Positions 44,757-59,200 of a stretch of DNA of 64,000 bases are shown here, piece by piece. A program made the translations under genes and the position numbers. The number at the start of each line of letters is the position of its first letter. The stretch's first letter is position 1. The DNA comes from Allolobophora icterica (lineage: Eukaryota; Annelida; Clitellata; Crassiclitellata; Lumbricidae). Below the pieces are notes generated by a model. It did not search any database. It was not told where the DNA came from and was given only the letters and a program-made list of their open reading frames with translations. The DNA is taken from the NCBI GenBank assembly GCA_963556255.1, contig OY744612.1, positions 19,158,557 to 19,222,556 of the forward strand, read 5' to 3'.

Positions 44757-47700
44757 AAAGACAGATACAGACGGACACAAACGGACTTTAAGACATAGAT
44801 ATAAAGACACATACGGATGGAGAGAAACGCGTTTTAAGACAACGAATATATACAAACAGGTAGAGAAGCAGACGAAAGGACTTTAAAACAAGTGAGAGAT
44901 ACAAACAGATACAGACGGGGACAACCCGACTCTTAGACATAGGGAGAGATACAGCTAGATACAGACGGAGGCAAACACAGTTTAAAACAACGAATAGATA
45001 CAGAGAGATACAGTCGGACATTTAACGGAGATATACGGACGCTGACAAACTGACTTTAAGAAAAAAGAGACCCAGACAGATATAGGCAGAGACAAAGAAT
45101 TTAAGACATAGGGGGACAGAGACAGATACAGTCGATGACAAATGGATTTTAAGACGTAGGGAGATATACACACCGAAACAGACGGAGACAGAGCTACAAG
45201 TGCACACTCCCCGCAACATTGTGGTCTAGTTGCCAATATCAACTCCTCCTCGCAACATTGTGGTCTAGTTGCCAATATCAATTATAAATGTATTAGTAGG
45301 TGTTGAATCTCAAGGGTATTTGTAAGGTTATCTAGTTGTCTGAATAAATGCAGATGGAGACAAACGAACTTTAACTTAAGGCAGAGATACAGACAAATAC
45401 AGACGGAGAGAAACAGAATTTAAGACATAGAGGTAAAGCAGATTTACTTAAATATGATGTAGTAAAGATTACGGAAACGAGAATATACAAACTGCGACAA
45501 TTGCACATTCCTCGCATCATGGTGGTCTAGTTGCCAATATCAATAATAAATGTATTAGTACTAGGGTGTTGAATCTCAAGTGTATGTGTAAGGTTATCTA
45601 CTTGTCTGAATGAATGCAGATGGAGACAAACGAACTTTAACTTAGGGCAGAGATACAGACAAATGCAGACGGAGAGAAACAGAATTAAAGACATAGGGGT
45701 AAAACAGTTAAGTTAAGTAAAACAGATTTACTTAAATATGATGTAGTAAAGATTACGGAAACGAAAATATACAAACTACGACAATTGCACATTCCTCGCA
45801 ACATTGTGGTCTAGTTGCCAATATCAACTCCTCCCCGCAAGATTGTGGTCTAGTTGCCAATATCAATTATAAATGTATTAGTATTAGGGTGTTGAATCTC
45901 AAGGGTATGTGTGAGGTTATATACCTTGTCTGGATGAATAGAGACGAAGACAAACGAACTTCAGCTTAAGGGAGAGATACAGACAAATACAGACGGAGAC
46001 AAAGAAACTTTAAGACATAGATATATAAAGACACACACAGATGGGAAGAAACGCATTTTAAAACAATGAATATATACAAACAGGTAGAGAAGGAGACGAA
46101 AGGACTTTAAAACAAGTGAGAGATACAAACAGATACGGACGATGACAGCCCGACTCTTTAGACATAGGGAGAGATACAGCTAGATACAGACGGAGGCAAA
46201 CACATTTTGAAACTACGAATAGATACAGAGAGATACCGACGGACATAAATGGACATTAAGACAACGGAGAGATACAGAGATATACGGACGTTGACAGACT
46301 GACTTTAAGAAAAAAAAGTGACCCAGACAGATATAGGCAGAGACAAAGAATTTAAGACATAGGGGGACAGAGACAGATACAGTCGATGACAAATGGATTT
46401 TAAGACGTAGGGAGATATACACACCGACACATACGAAGACAGAGCCACGAGTGCACACTCCCCGAAACATTGTGGTCTACTTGCCAATATCAGTTATAAA
46501 TGTATTAGTAGTAGGGTGTTGAATCTCAGGGCTATGTGTAAGGTTATCTACCTTGTCTGGATGAATACAGACGAAGAGAAACGAACTTTAACTTAAGGGA
46601 GAGATACAGACAGATACAGAGGGAGACAAACGGACTTTAAGACGTAGAGGTAAACAGATTTACTTAAATATGATGTAGTAAAGATTACGGAAACGAAAAA
46701 TATACAAACTGCGACAAATGCACATTCCTCGCAACATTGTGGTCTAGTTGCCAATATCAACTCCTCCTCGCAACATGGTGGTCTAGTTGCCAATATCAAC
46801 TCCTCCCCGCAACATTGTGGTCTAGTTGCCAGTATCAATTGTAAATGTATTAGTATTAGGGTGTTGAATCTCAAGGGTATGTGTACGGTTAAGTCAACGG
46901 AGAGATACAGAGATATACGAATGCTGACAAACTGACTTTAAGGGAAAAAGACACCCAGAGAGATATAGGTGGAGAAAAAGAACTTTAAGACATAGGGGGA
47001 CACAGACAGATACAGTTGATGACAAATGGATTTTAAGACGTAGGGAGATAAACACACCGAAAGGGACGGAGACAGAGCTACAAGTGCACACTCCCCGCAA
47101 CATTGTGGTCTAGTTGCCAATATCAACTCCTCCTCGCAACATTGTGGTCTAGTTGCCAATATCAATTTTAGATGTATTAGTATTAGGGTGTTGAATCTCA
47201 AGGGTATGTGTGAGGTTATCTACTTTGTCTGAATGAATACAGACGAAGACAAAAGAACTTTAACTTAAGGGAAAGATACAGACAAATACAGATGGAGGCA
47301 GAGAGAATTCAGACATAGGGTAAAGCAGATTTACTTAGTGTGATGTAGTAAAGATTACGGAAACGAAAATATACAAACTGCGACAACTGCACACTCCTCA
47401 CAATATTGTGGTCTAGTTGCCAATATAATTTATAGATTATTAGGGTGTTGAATCTCAAGGGTATGTGTAAGGTTATCTACTTTGTCTGAATGAATACAGA
47501 CGAAGACAAACGAATTTTCACTTAAAGGAGAGATACAGACAAATACATTCGGAGACTAACGGACTTTAACTTAAGGGAGAGATACAGACGGAGACAAACA
47601 GAATTTAAGACATAGAGGTAAAACAGATTTACTTAAATATGATGTAGGAAAGATTACGGAAACGAAAATGTACTAACTGCGACAAGTGCACACTGGTAAC

Positions 47701-47990
47701 ATTGTGGTCTAGTTGCAAATATCAGTTATAAATGTATTAGTATTAGGGTGTTGAATCTCAAGGGTATGTGTAAGGTTATCTGCCTTGTCTGGATGAATAC
47801 AGACGAAGACAAAAGAACTTTAACTTTAGACACAGATACAGACAAGTACAGACCGAGACAAACGGAATATAAGACATAGAGGTTAAGGAGATTTACTTAA
47901 ATATGATGTTGTAAAGATTACGAAGACGAAAAATATACAAACTGCGACAATTGCACATTCCTCGCAATATTGTGGTCTAGTTGCCAATAT
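44757..47990. repeat. composite satellite, left part
   Basis: Built from three recurring modules. (a) A ~50-bp unit GACATAGGGAGAGATACAGA plus CAGATACAGACGGAGACAAA-CGGACTTTAA. (b) A ~40-bp unit CGCAACATTGTGGTCTAGTT plus GCCAATATCAACTCCTC, present singly or in short tandem runs. (c) A ~100-bp linker TGTATTAGTATTAGGGTGTT through GAATCTCAAGGGTATGTGTA to TGTCTGAATGAATACAGAC, plus AAATATGATGTAGTAAAGAT and TACGGAAACGAAAATATAC. Whole periods are about 270-310 bp, and longer blocks with extra (a) units recur (about 44785 and 46005). Open minus-strand frames rich in Cys/Leu/Ser-Val are translation of the repeat. Confidence 0.93.
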
Positions 47991-48411
47991 AACATAACAT
48001 AACATAACATTTTCTTTATTGAAACCAAAACATATAACAAGCAGCAGTACACACTGAAAACAATTCAAGATGGTCGCAAAGGTAGGCCCTGAAGGGATGA
48101 CTCCCGCTAGTAGGGACACCTACTTACTACTTGTATTGACATGGCGAGAACCAACTTGAGACTTAAGATTCCAATTAGTACTACTAAACAAGAATCTGGG
48201 TAAATGGAACCAAGGATTTCCGCCAATTGGGCAGTGGAGAAAAAACTTAAACTCCGCTCAACAAGGGGGCAGAGTAAATGATCTCATAACGCAATGCTTA
48301 ACTAGTAGAAAAGAAAAAAAAAACAAAAGAAACTTAGGGACTCCGCTCATCAAGGGGGCGGAATAAAAAATTAATAACTGCAATTCTTAACTAGGAGGCA
48401 TTGGGGCACGG

Positions 48412-51400
48412 TCAACGGCGGGTGAGGCAAATGGCGAGGTCATTCTCAATAAGGTATTGGCGAAGCTGTCGTTTGAATCCTGCAAGTGATCCCACCTGCT
48501 GTAGCGAGAGAGGGAGAGCATTCCATATCAGCGGTCCTGTGACGTTGATGGAGAATAGACGTGGATTGGAGTGAGCAAACGAGGGCCTATATTTGTTAGC
48601 ACTCCTTGTGAAGTGGGAGTGGATGTCAGAGCCCATACAGTATAGAGTTTTAAATTTAGCAGGTAAAAGATCTCGTGAAAATTTATACATAAAAACACCA
48701 ATCTGAAAGTTCCTTATTTGGTCAATTTTTAGCATCCTATACCTGGAGAAGATGGGATTGGTATGGGAGCTCCAAGGGGAATTACTAATAGAACGCACTG
48801 CTCTTTTCTGTAAGATCACCAATTTTTGGAGTCTGGTGTTGTAAGTTGAAGCCCATACTACACTACAATAAGATAGATAGGGGTATATTAGACTATAATA
48901 TAATTGAATACGAATGGAGGGGGGAAGTTTGTTTGAGGCACGATGAATTACCCCTAGATTCTTAGCAATTTTAGTGGAGATGCATTTAATATGCTGATCC
49001 CAGGTCAGATGTTGGTCGACCATGACCCCTAAGAACTTAGTACAGTTAACTTGAGTAATTGGAGTGTTATTTATTAGGAGTCCAAGCGAGCAATCGGGTG
49101 GCCCCACCTTTCTATGTGACTTAAACAGTACAAAGGAAGTCTTGTCTAAGTTTAGGGATAGTTTGTTCGATAGCAACCATTCAGTTACTCGCTTAAGCTC
49201 GCTATTCATAGTAAGTACTAGATTAGTGTAAGATTTGTCAGAGTGAAATATATTAGTGTCATCGGCAAATAAAATAAAGGATAATACAGAAGAGGCATTT
49301 GGTAAGTCATTTATGTAGAGTAAGAAAAGTAGTGGTCCCAAATTAGAACCCTGGGGAACTCCAAATTTAACAGTTAATTCTTCAGATCGGGCACCATTAC
49401 AAAAAACATATTGAAGTCGGTTACTCAGGTAGCTCGCAAACCAAGCTAACTGTGTACCTCTTATTCCGTAATTGGATAATTTATGAAGGAGAATATCGTG
49501 GTTTACCGTGTCGAACGCTTTGGCCAGATCTAAAAATATTCCTATGGAGTACTCATTATTATCAAAGGTGTTGGAAATTTTGTCATACATGTTAATGAGA
49601 GCCAGGGAAGGAGACTGGCCCGCCTGGAAGCCATGCTGGGAATGAAAAACAATGTGCGATTTTTGTATATAGTTGGTAAGTCTATTGGACATTATTTTCT
49701 CATAGAACTTTGCGAAATATGGGAGAATAGATATGGGCCTATAGTTTGAGACCTCCTCTCTATTCCCTTTTTTTGAATATCGGGATAACTTTTGCGATTT
49801 TTATTGCCTGAGGAACAACGCCTGTGTTTAGGGAGCAGTTTATGACCTCTGCTAGGGGGATGGCAATTAGGGGCAGACTACTAACAGCTAGTGTAGGATC
49901 AATGTCGTCCGTTCCTTTGCTATGGGTAACGCGAATCGAGGGCTTAGTAGCAGTAGTTCCTCTGGGGAGGTGGGAATTAGTCCGAAGGAGCAAGGCATGG
50001 GGGAATTGAGGTATTGATGGAACGAGGTGTGAGATGCTGGAATGTGGTCGGCTAAGGTCTGGGCTATATTGGTAAAGTAGATGTTTAAAGCGGTAGCCAT
50101 AATTAGGGGATCTTTGCTTTCAGTATTTCCAACCTTAAGTGATTGTATTGGAGGATCCCGATCGCCTAATTTTATTATGGTACGAATGAGGCTCCAGGTT
50201 TTCTTTAGATTGCTACTATGCTTAGCAAATTCGGCCGAATAATAACTTTTTTCAGCATTATTTCTGACAGTTTTAAAAATGTTCCTAAAGGTAGTGAATT
50301 TCTTTTTGTTAAATGGAGTAGGATTTTTTATGAATTTCAGATAGAGGAGGGCCTTCTTTTTCCTAGATTTAAGTAACCCTAAAGTCATCCAGGGGTGTTT
50401 TATCTTATGCTCTTTATTTCTGTTGGATTGTAAACGGGGAAATGCAATATCGTAGATAGTTTTAAATTTATCTAAAAAAATATCATAAGCTAAGTTGGCG
50501 TTATTACTGTTACATGCATCATAAATACTGGACCAATCAATTTCACTTAACCTGCTTAGGAAGATCTGTTTTTGCTCCTCGTTAATTAGTCGGCGCTCAT
50601 TATTTTCAAAGTATTTGGGATTAGGAGAATCCAACTCAAAGCTAGCGAGAACAGGTAAATGGTCGGAAATGTCAGATACAATAATAGAAGATAGAGCAAT
50701 TCTTGCCCAGACATTGCTAAAGATGTTATCTATTAATGTCGAGGAGTGGGTTGTGATTCTAGTGGGCCTTGTAATAGAGGGAAGAAGATTGTAAGAAGCC
50801 AAGCCATCAAGGAACGTACTAGTACCGTGGTGGTTCTCTGCTCGCAATAAATCAATGTTAAAGTCACCTAGTAAAAATAAATTGCTATTCTTTGTGGAAA
50901 AAGTTGCTAATACTGAGTCAATTTCGGAGCAGAACTCTTCCAGGTTAGTATCAGCCGGTCTATAAATAGTTCCCAAGATACTGGACCCCTTCGTTATTAT
51001 AATTTTTATGAACAAACCCTCAAAAGTTCTAAGGGGGTATCAGGAATTAGCTTATCTAAAATATGGAAGGTGATACCCTCTTTTATTAGAAAACCCACTC
51101 CACCACCTCTACCAGAAGATCTTGACTTGTGGACAAAGTAGTAGCCAGGTATTACTATGGTATCCACTACGTGGGGCTCGAGCCAAGTTTCAGTAAGAGC
51201 AAGTACTGAGATTGGCAACTGTGACAATAATTCTTCTATTTCCTCTATCTTGTTCAATAGGCTTCTGCAATTTACGTGCATTATGTTGAAGTGATTATCT
51301 GTGTTGAGTTTCTGAGCGATGGATTCAGGTGTGGAGTATGGACTATCCCACGAGAGGCCCGCATACAAATTAGGGTCTGGGTCAATATCGCTATTATTTA

Positions 51401-51737
51401 ATAGGGGATGGTCGTCAATTTCCGAGGCTATCTCCAACCTAGAACCTGCATTTAGTTGGGTAATACATTTAGGTACTTGTGGGTCAGGGCTATTTATGTC
51501 TAGAAATTCTTTATCACTGATCACAGATCCAAAGGGAAAGATGTTAGCTAAACAGTTACCGCACAGCCATCGATTATCAGGACTGGATTTATATTGCTCC
51601 CTATAACAACTGGGATGACATCCCTCCCCGCACCCCACACAGAACTCGGCCCCCCCGGTTCTATATGGGTTGGTTGATGCAACAGTTTGAACAGGATTCA
51701 GACAAAAGGAGCAGATAAGAGTTCTACCATCAGCCAT
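48412..51737 (-). pseudogene. LINE ORF2: PHD-like finger, AP endonuclease, reverse transcriptase; 3 frameshifts
   Basis: From ATG at 51737 the order is as follows. A C4HC3 PHD-like finger (CSFC...FCVGCGEGCHPSC...WLCGNC). The start of an endonuclease/exonuclease/phosphatase fold (IMHVNCRSLLNKIEEIEELL, LALTETWL, RSSGRGGGVGFL). A frameshift near 51010, then GDFNIDLL and SDISDHLPVL. Frameshifts near 49890-49990 and 49690-49760. Reverse transcriptase with LDLAKAFDTVNHDIL, GVPQGSNLGPLLFLLYINDL and FADD (catalytic). A CR1/L2-type C-terminus (GPLIWNALPLSLQQVGSLAG). Length and order fit the Jockey/CR1 group. Target-primed reverse transcription would need all frames restored, so this copy is dead as read. 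Confidence 0.9.
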
Positions 51738-51759
51738 ACGTCGCAGATCACCCCGTAGC

Positions 51760-52960
51760 CCAAGTGGCAGCGGTTATCAGCACAGCCAGCCAACAGCTTC
51801 ATCGTCATCACATAAGGAAAACAATGTAGGCCTACTTATTACCGTCAGATAAAAAAAACTACAGTTATATTTATATTTATCTTAACTACCAGGCTATTCA
51901 CTATATTTATATACCAGGGTGCCTTTCCGTGGTATATGACCCTACTCAAATAATAGCTCAAAACTGGGAAACACTCAAATAGAATAACAGTGTAAAGAAA
52001 AAGAGCCGTAAAGCTCTATACTATACTGGCCGTAAGCTTGATTCAATTACTTAACAATAAGATCTGTGGAGGAGTTATGTAGAGTAACACTATGCAAACT
52101 ATAATCAATTCGATTTTCATAAAACGTCAGTACCAGAGCAAGTAACAGACACATAAATCGGTGCACATGATAAATTAATAAGAAGGGAGACATAGCAATC
52201 CAACTGGAATTATGAAAAAAACCGGTTCAAGCAGTTAATGTTTCGGTTTACGAAGACTTGCAGTAATGAGAGAAGACACAGCAGTCAAGCTTAAACTGAC
52301 AATTCTAGATCCAAGAAGATTGACAATGCAACGCGATACAACAAAGTGTTTATCGTTTAGTAGCAGTGTCATCACCATCTAACGACTATCGTAAAGCGTA
52401 AAGCAGGTAGCCCTAGCTTAATTCAGCTATTTATCGATAAAATCTATTGAGGAGCGATGTAGAGTGAAATTGGGCAACTCTGATCAAACATCCCATGAGG
52501 ATCAAATCGATCCTCATAAGATGCCAGTGCCAGATCAACTAACAAGCAAGAAGATCGATGCACATGAACACTTAATAATGAAAGGAGACATGTATAGCAG
52601 TCCAACACAAGACTTAATAAAACGGTTAAAGCACTTAATGTTCCGGTTCACGAAAATCTATTAGTCGCGAGAGAAGGCATTGCATCAAGTTCAACCGTAA
52701 GTACCGTACTGATTCTTATAAAGATTGACAATGCAATGTAATATTATAAAGATAAGATGATGGTCGTTGAATAGCAGTGTCAGATCACATTAATGTAGTG
52801 GTACACATCTCTCAATAGACCCAAGAATAGCCTAACTCGGGCTAATTATGGCTTATACGAAGATAATAGACTCAGGCTTAATAGACTCAAGAACAGCCTA
52901 ACTCAGGTTAATTTTGATTTATGTACAAGTTTATAATTTTGAGTTATTTGATAATAACTG
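51760..52960 (-). repeat. diverged ~400-bp tandem duplication in the LINE spacer
   Basis: Segments starting near 52037 and 52440 share, in order, GTGGAGGAGTTATGTAGAGT / TTGAGGAGCGATGTAGAGTG, GCACATGA...TTAATAA, GGAGACAT, TAATGTTTCGGTT / TAATGTTCCGGTT, and GATTGACAATGCAA. They are well diverged, so the duplication is old. Confidence 0.65.
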
Positions 52961-53069
52961 AACAGAAGGACTTAACTACAGGTCCAGCAGAGCCGGGATG
53001 TCTTGTTAGCATCAAGTTGAAAAATCCCCGTGTGGCGAATTACTGGGAGATTTTCTGAAGGTTTTCCAA

Positions 53070-53255
53070 GGATGTAACTCTCAGCGGCTTGATGTTAGCA
53101 TCCTCCAGAAGGCGAATGAATGTCACGCCGCCTCTGGTCCACGCGGAAAAGAAAGTTTTAGATTTGACTAGTTGCCTGGCTTTGGCGAATATGAGTGAGT
53201 TCTGGTGAGTCAAGTGCTCGTTAATGAAAACTGTTGACAGCGGGCACGTTCTTTA
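53070..53255 (-). pseudogene. LINE ORF1 C-terminal fragment
   Basis: The minus strand reads VFINEHLTHQNSLIFAKARQ, LVKSKTFFSAWTRGGVTFI and RLLEDANIKPLRVTSLENL. This is the conserved end of CR1/jockey ORF1 proteins (NEHLTxxNxxLFxKAR...WTxxGxIxVR). It is truncated at the 5' end of the insertion, with stops on both sides. Confidence 0.65.
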
Positions 53256-53283
53256 GGACCCTGCGAGCAGAGAATATAGCATA

Positions 53284-56200
53284 TCAACACCTCGCAACAT
53301 GGTGGTCTAGTTGCCAATGTCAGCTCCTCCCAGCAACATTGTGGTCTAGTTGCCAGTATCAATTGTAAATGTATCAGTATTAGGGTGCTGAATCTCAAGG
53401 GTATGTGTACGGTTACGACAACGAAGAGATACAGAGATATACGGACGCTGACAAACTGACTTTAAGGAAAAAAGACACCCAGACAGATATAGATGGAGAT
53501 GAAGAACTTTAAGACATAGGGAGACACAGACAGATACAGTCGATGACAAATGGATTTTAAGACGTAGGGATATATACACACCGAAACAGACGGAGACAGA
53601 CCTACAAGTGCACACTCCCCGCAACATTGTGGTCTAGTTGCCAATATCAACTCCTCCTCGCAACATTGTGGTCTATTTGCCAATTTCAATTATAAATGTA
53701 TTAGTATTAGGGTGTTGAATCTCAAGTGTATGTGTACGGTTATCTACTTTGTCTGAATGAATACACACGAAGACAAATGAACTTTAACTTAAGGGAGAGA
53801 TACAGACAAATAGAGACGGAGACAAACGGAATATAAGACGTAGAGGTAAAGCAGATTTACTTAAATATGATGTTGTAAAGATTAACGGAAACGAAAATAT
53901 ACAAAACTGTGACAATTGCACACTCCTCGAAACATTGTGGTCTAGTTGCCAATATCAATTGTAAATGTATTAGTATTAGGATGTTGAATCTCAAGGGTAT
54001 GTGTGAGGTTATATACCTTGTATGGATGAATACAGATGAAGACAAACGAACTTCAGCTTATGCAGGCAAATACAGACGGAGACAAAGAAACTTTAAGACA
54101 TAGATATATGAAGACACACACAGATGGAAAGAAACGCATTTTAATACAATGAATATATACAAACAGGTAGACAAGGAGACGAAAGGACTTTAAAACAAGT
54201 GAGAGATACAAACAGATACAGACGGTGACAGCCCGACTCTTAGACATAGGGAGAGATACAGCTAGATACAGACGGAGGCAAACACATTTTAAAACTACGA
54301 ATAGATACAGAGAGATACAGTCGGACATTTAACGGAGATATACGGACGCTGACAAACTGACTTTAAGAAAAAAAAGAGACCCAGACAGATATAGGCAGAG
54401 ACAAAGAATTTAAGACACAGGGGGCAGAGACAGATACAGTCTATGACAAACGGATTTTAGACGTAGGGAGATATACACACCGACACATACGAAGACAGAG
54501 CCACGAGTGCACACTCCCCGCAACATTGTTTTCTACTTGCCAATATCAGTTATAAATGTATTAGTAGTAGGGTGTTGAATCTCAGGGCTATGTGTAAGGT
54601 TATCTACCTTGTGTGGATGAAAACATACGAAGAGAAACGAACTTTAGCTAAAGGGAGAGATACAGACAGATACAGACTGAGACAAACGGACTTTAAGACA
54701 TAGAGGTAAACAGATTTACTTAAATATGATGTAGTTAAGATTACGGAAACGAAAATGTACAAACTGCGACAACTGCACACTCCTCACAATATTGTGGTGT
54801 AGTTGCCAATATCAATTTTAGATGTAATAGTATTAGGGTGTTGAATCTCAAGGGTATGTGTAAGGTTATCTACTTTGTCTGAATGAATACAGACGAAGAC
54901 AAAAGAACTTTAACTTAAGGGAAAGATACAGACAAATACAGACGGAGGCAGATAGAATTCAGACATAGGGTAAAGGAGATTTACTTAATATGATGTAGTA
55001 AAGATTACTTAAACGAAAATATACAAACTGCGACAACTGCACACTCCTCACAATATTGTGGTCTAGTTGCCAATATAATTTATAGATTATTAGGGTGTTG
55101 AATCTCAAGGGTATGTGTAAGGTTATCTACTTTGTCTGAATGAATACAGACAAAGACAAACGAATTTTCACTTAAAGGAGACATACAGACAAATACATTC
55201 GGAGACTAACGGACTTTAACTTAAGGGAGAGATACAGACAAATACCTACGGAGACAAACAGAATTTAAGACATAGAGGTAAAACAGATATACTTAAATAT
55301 GATGTAGGAAAGATTACGGAAACGAAAATGTACAAACTGCGACAAGTGCACACTCGTAACATTGTGGTCTAGTTGCCAATATCAATTGTAAATGTATTAG
55401 TATTAGGATGTTGATTCTCAAGGGTATGTGTGAGGTTATATACCTTGTCTGGATGAATACAGACAAAGACAAACGAACTTCAACTTAAGGGAGAGATACT
55501 GACAAATACAGATGGAGACAAAGAAACTTTAAGACATAGATATATGAAGACACACACAGATGGAAAGAAACGCATTTTAAAACAATGAATATATACAAAC
55601 AGGTAGAGAAGGAGACGAAAAGGACTTTAAAACAAGTGAGAGATACAAACAGATACAGACGGTGACAGCCCGACTCTTAGACATAGGGAGAGATACAGCT
55701 GGATACAGACGGAGGCAAACACATTTTAAAACTACGAATAGATACAGAGAGATACAGACGGACATATATGGACATTAAGACAACGGAGAGATACAGAGAT
55801 ATACGGACGCTGACAAACTTACTTTAAGAAAAAGTAGAGACCCAGACAGATATAGGCAGAGACAAAGAATGTAAGACATAGGGGGACAGAGACAGATACA
55901 GTCGATGACAAATGGATTTTAAGACGTATTGAGATATACACAGCGACACATACGAAGACAGAGCCACGAGTGCACACTCCCCGCAACATTGTGGTCTACT
56001 TGCCAATATCAGTTATAAATGTATTAGTAGTAGGGTGTTGAATCTCAGGGCTATGTGTAAGGTTATCTACCTTGTGTGGATGAATACAGACGAAGAGAAA
56101 CGAACCTTAACTTAAGGGAGAGATACAGACAGATACAAACGGAGACAAGCGGACTTTAAGACATAGAGGTAAACAGATTTACTTAAATATGATGTAGTAA

Positions 56201-59200
56201 AGATTGCGGAAACGAAAATATACAAACTGCGACAACTGCACACTCCTCACAATATTGTGGTCTAGTTGCCAATATAATTTATAGATTATTAAGGTGTTGA
56301 ATCTCAAGGGTATGTGTAAGGTTATCTACTTTGTCTGAATGAATACAGACGAAGACAAACGAATTTTCACTTAAAGGAGAGATACAGACAAATACATTCG
56401 GAGGCTAACGGACTTTAACTTAAGGGAGAGATACAGACAAATACAGACGGAGACAAACAGAATTTAAGACATAGAGGTAAAACAGATATACTTAAATATG
56501 ATGTAGGAAAGATTACGGAAACGAAAATGTACAAACTGCGACAAGTGCACACTCGTAACATTGTGGTCTAGTTGCCAATATCAGTTATAAATGTATTAGT
56601 ATTAGGGTGTTGAATCTCAAGGGTATGTGTAAGGTTATCTACTTGTCTGAATGAATACATACAAAGACGAACCAACTTTAACTTAAGGGAGGGATACAGA
56701 CAAATATAGACAGAGACAATCGGAATATATGACATAGAGGTAAAACAGATTTACTTAAATATGATGTAAAGATTACGGAAACGAAAATATACAAACTACG
56801 ACAATTGCACATTCCTCGCAACATTGTGGTCTAGTTACCAATATCAACTCCTCCTCGCAACATGGTGGTGTAGTTGCCAATATCAACTCCTCCCTGCAAC
56901 ATTGTGGTCTAGTTGCCAGTATCAATTGTAAATGTATCAGTATTAGGGTGTTGATTCTCAAGGGTATGTGTACGGTTAGGACAACGGAGAGATACAGAGA
57001 TATACGGACGCTGACAAACTGACTTTAAGGGAAAAAAGACACCCAGACAGATATAGGTGGAGACAAAGAACTTTAAGACATAGGGGGACACAGACAGATA
57101 CAGTCGATGACAAATGGATTTTAAGACGTAGGGAGATATACACACCGACACATACGAAGACAGAGCCACGAGTGCACACTCCCCGCAACATTGTGGTCTA
57201 GTTGCCAATATCAACTTTAGATGTATTAGTATTGGGGTGTTGAATCTCAAGGGTATGTGTAAGTTTAGTTACTTTGTCTGAATGAATACAGACGAAGACA
57301 AAAGAACTTTAACTTAAGGGAAAGATACAGACAAATACAGACGGAGACAGATAGAATTCAGACATAGGGTGAAGGAGATTTACTTAATATGATCTAGTCA
57401 AGATTACGGAAACGAAAATATGCAAACTGCGACAACTGCACACTCCTCACAATATTGTGGTCTAGTTGCCAATATAATTTATAGATTATTAGGGTGTTGA
57501 ATCTCAAGGGTATGTGTAAGGTTATCTACTTTGTCTGAATTAATACAGACGAAGACATACGAATTTTCACTTAAAGGAGAGATACAGACAAATACATTCG
57601 GAGACTAACGGACTTTAACTTAAGGGAGAGATACAGACAAATACAGACGGAGACAAACAGAATTTAAGACATAGAGGTAAAACAGATTTACTTAAATATG
57701 ATGTAGGAAAGATTACGGAAACGAAAATGTACAAACTGCGACAAGTGCACACTCGTAACATTGTGGTCTAGTTGCCAATATCAGTTATAAATGTATTAGT
57801 ATTAGGGTGTTGAATCTCAAGGGTATGTGTAAGGTTATCTGCCTTGTCTGGATGAATACAGACGAAGACAAAAGAACTTTAACTTTAGGGAGAGATACAG
57901 ACAAATACAGACCGAGACAATCGGAATATAAGACATAGAGGTTAAGGAGATTTACTTAAATATGATGTTGTAAAGATTACGGAAACGAGAAATATACAAA
58001 CTGCGACAAATGCACATTCCTCGCAACATTGTGGTCTAGTTACCAATATCAACACCTCCTCGCAACATGGTGGTCTAGTTGCCAATGTCAGCTCCTCCCA
58101 GCAACATTGTGGTCTAGTTGCCAATATCAACTCCTCCCCGCAACATTGTGGTCTAATTGCCAGTATCAATTGTAAATGTATCAGTATTAGGGTGTTGAAT
58201 CTCAAGGGTATGTGTACGGTTAGGACAACGGAGAGATACAGAGATATACGGACGCTGACAAACTGACTTTAAGGGAAAAAAGACACCCAGACAGATATAG
58301 GCGGAGACAAAGAACTTTGAGACATAGGGGGACACAGACAGATACAGTCGATGACAAATGGATTTTAAGACGTAGGGAGATATACATACCGACACATACG
58401 AAGACAGAGCCACGAGTGCACACTCCTCGCAACATTGTGGTCTAGTTGCCAATATCACCTTTAGATGTATTAGTATTAGTGTGTTGGATCTGAAGGGTAT
58501 GTGTAAGTTTAGTTACTTTGTCTGAATGAATACAGACGAAGACAAAAGAACTTTAACTTAAGGGAAAGATACAGACAAATACAGACGGAGGCAGATAGAA
58601 TTCAGACATAGGGTAAAGGAGATTTACTGAATATGATGTAGTAAAGATTACGGAAACGAAAATATACAAACTGCGACAACTGCACACTCCTCACAACATT
58701 GTGGTCTAGTTGCCAATATCAACTCCTCCTCGCAACATGGTGGTCTAGTTGCCAATATCAATTATAGCTGTATTAGTACTAGGGTTTTGAATCTCAAGGG
58801 TATGTGTAAGGTTATCTACTTGTCTGAATGAATACAGACGAAGACGAACAAACTTTAACTTAAGGGAGGGATACAGACAAATACAGACGGAGGCAAGCGG
58901 AGAGTAGGACGTAGAGGTAAAGCAGATTTACCTAAATATGATGTAGTAAAGATTACGGAAACGGAAATATACAAACCTCGATGATTGCACGTTCCTCGCA
59001 ACATTGTGGTCTATTTGCCAATATCAATTGTAAATATATTAGTATTAGGGTGTTGAATCTCAAGGGTATGTGTAAGGTTATCTACTTTGTCTGAATGAAT
59101 CCAGACGAAGACAAACGAACTTTAACTTAAGGGAGAGATACAGACAAATACAGACGGAGACAAACGGACTTTAAGACGTAGAGGTAAAGCAGATTTACTT

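Larger units (their letters stand above)
47991..53283 (-). mobile_element. CR1-like LINE, inserted in the satellite, 5' truncated
   Basis: The satellite module GTTGCCAATAT breaks at 47990 and resumes with ATATCAACACC at about 53284, giving a probable short ATAT duplication. On the minus strand the element has an ORF1 C-terminus (about 53255-53070), a long spacer with a diverged ~400-bp direct repeat (51760-52960), ORF2 (51737-48412), a 3' UTR and an (ATGTT)n tail (48015-47991). Confidence 0.85.
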
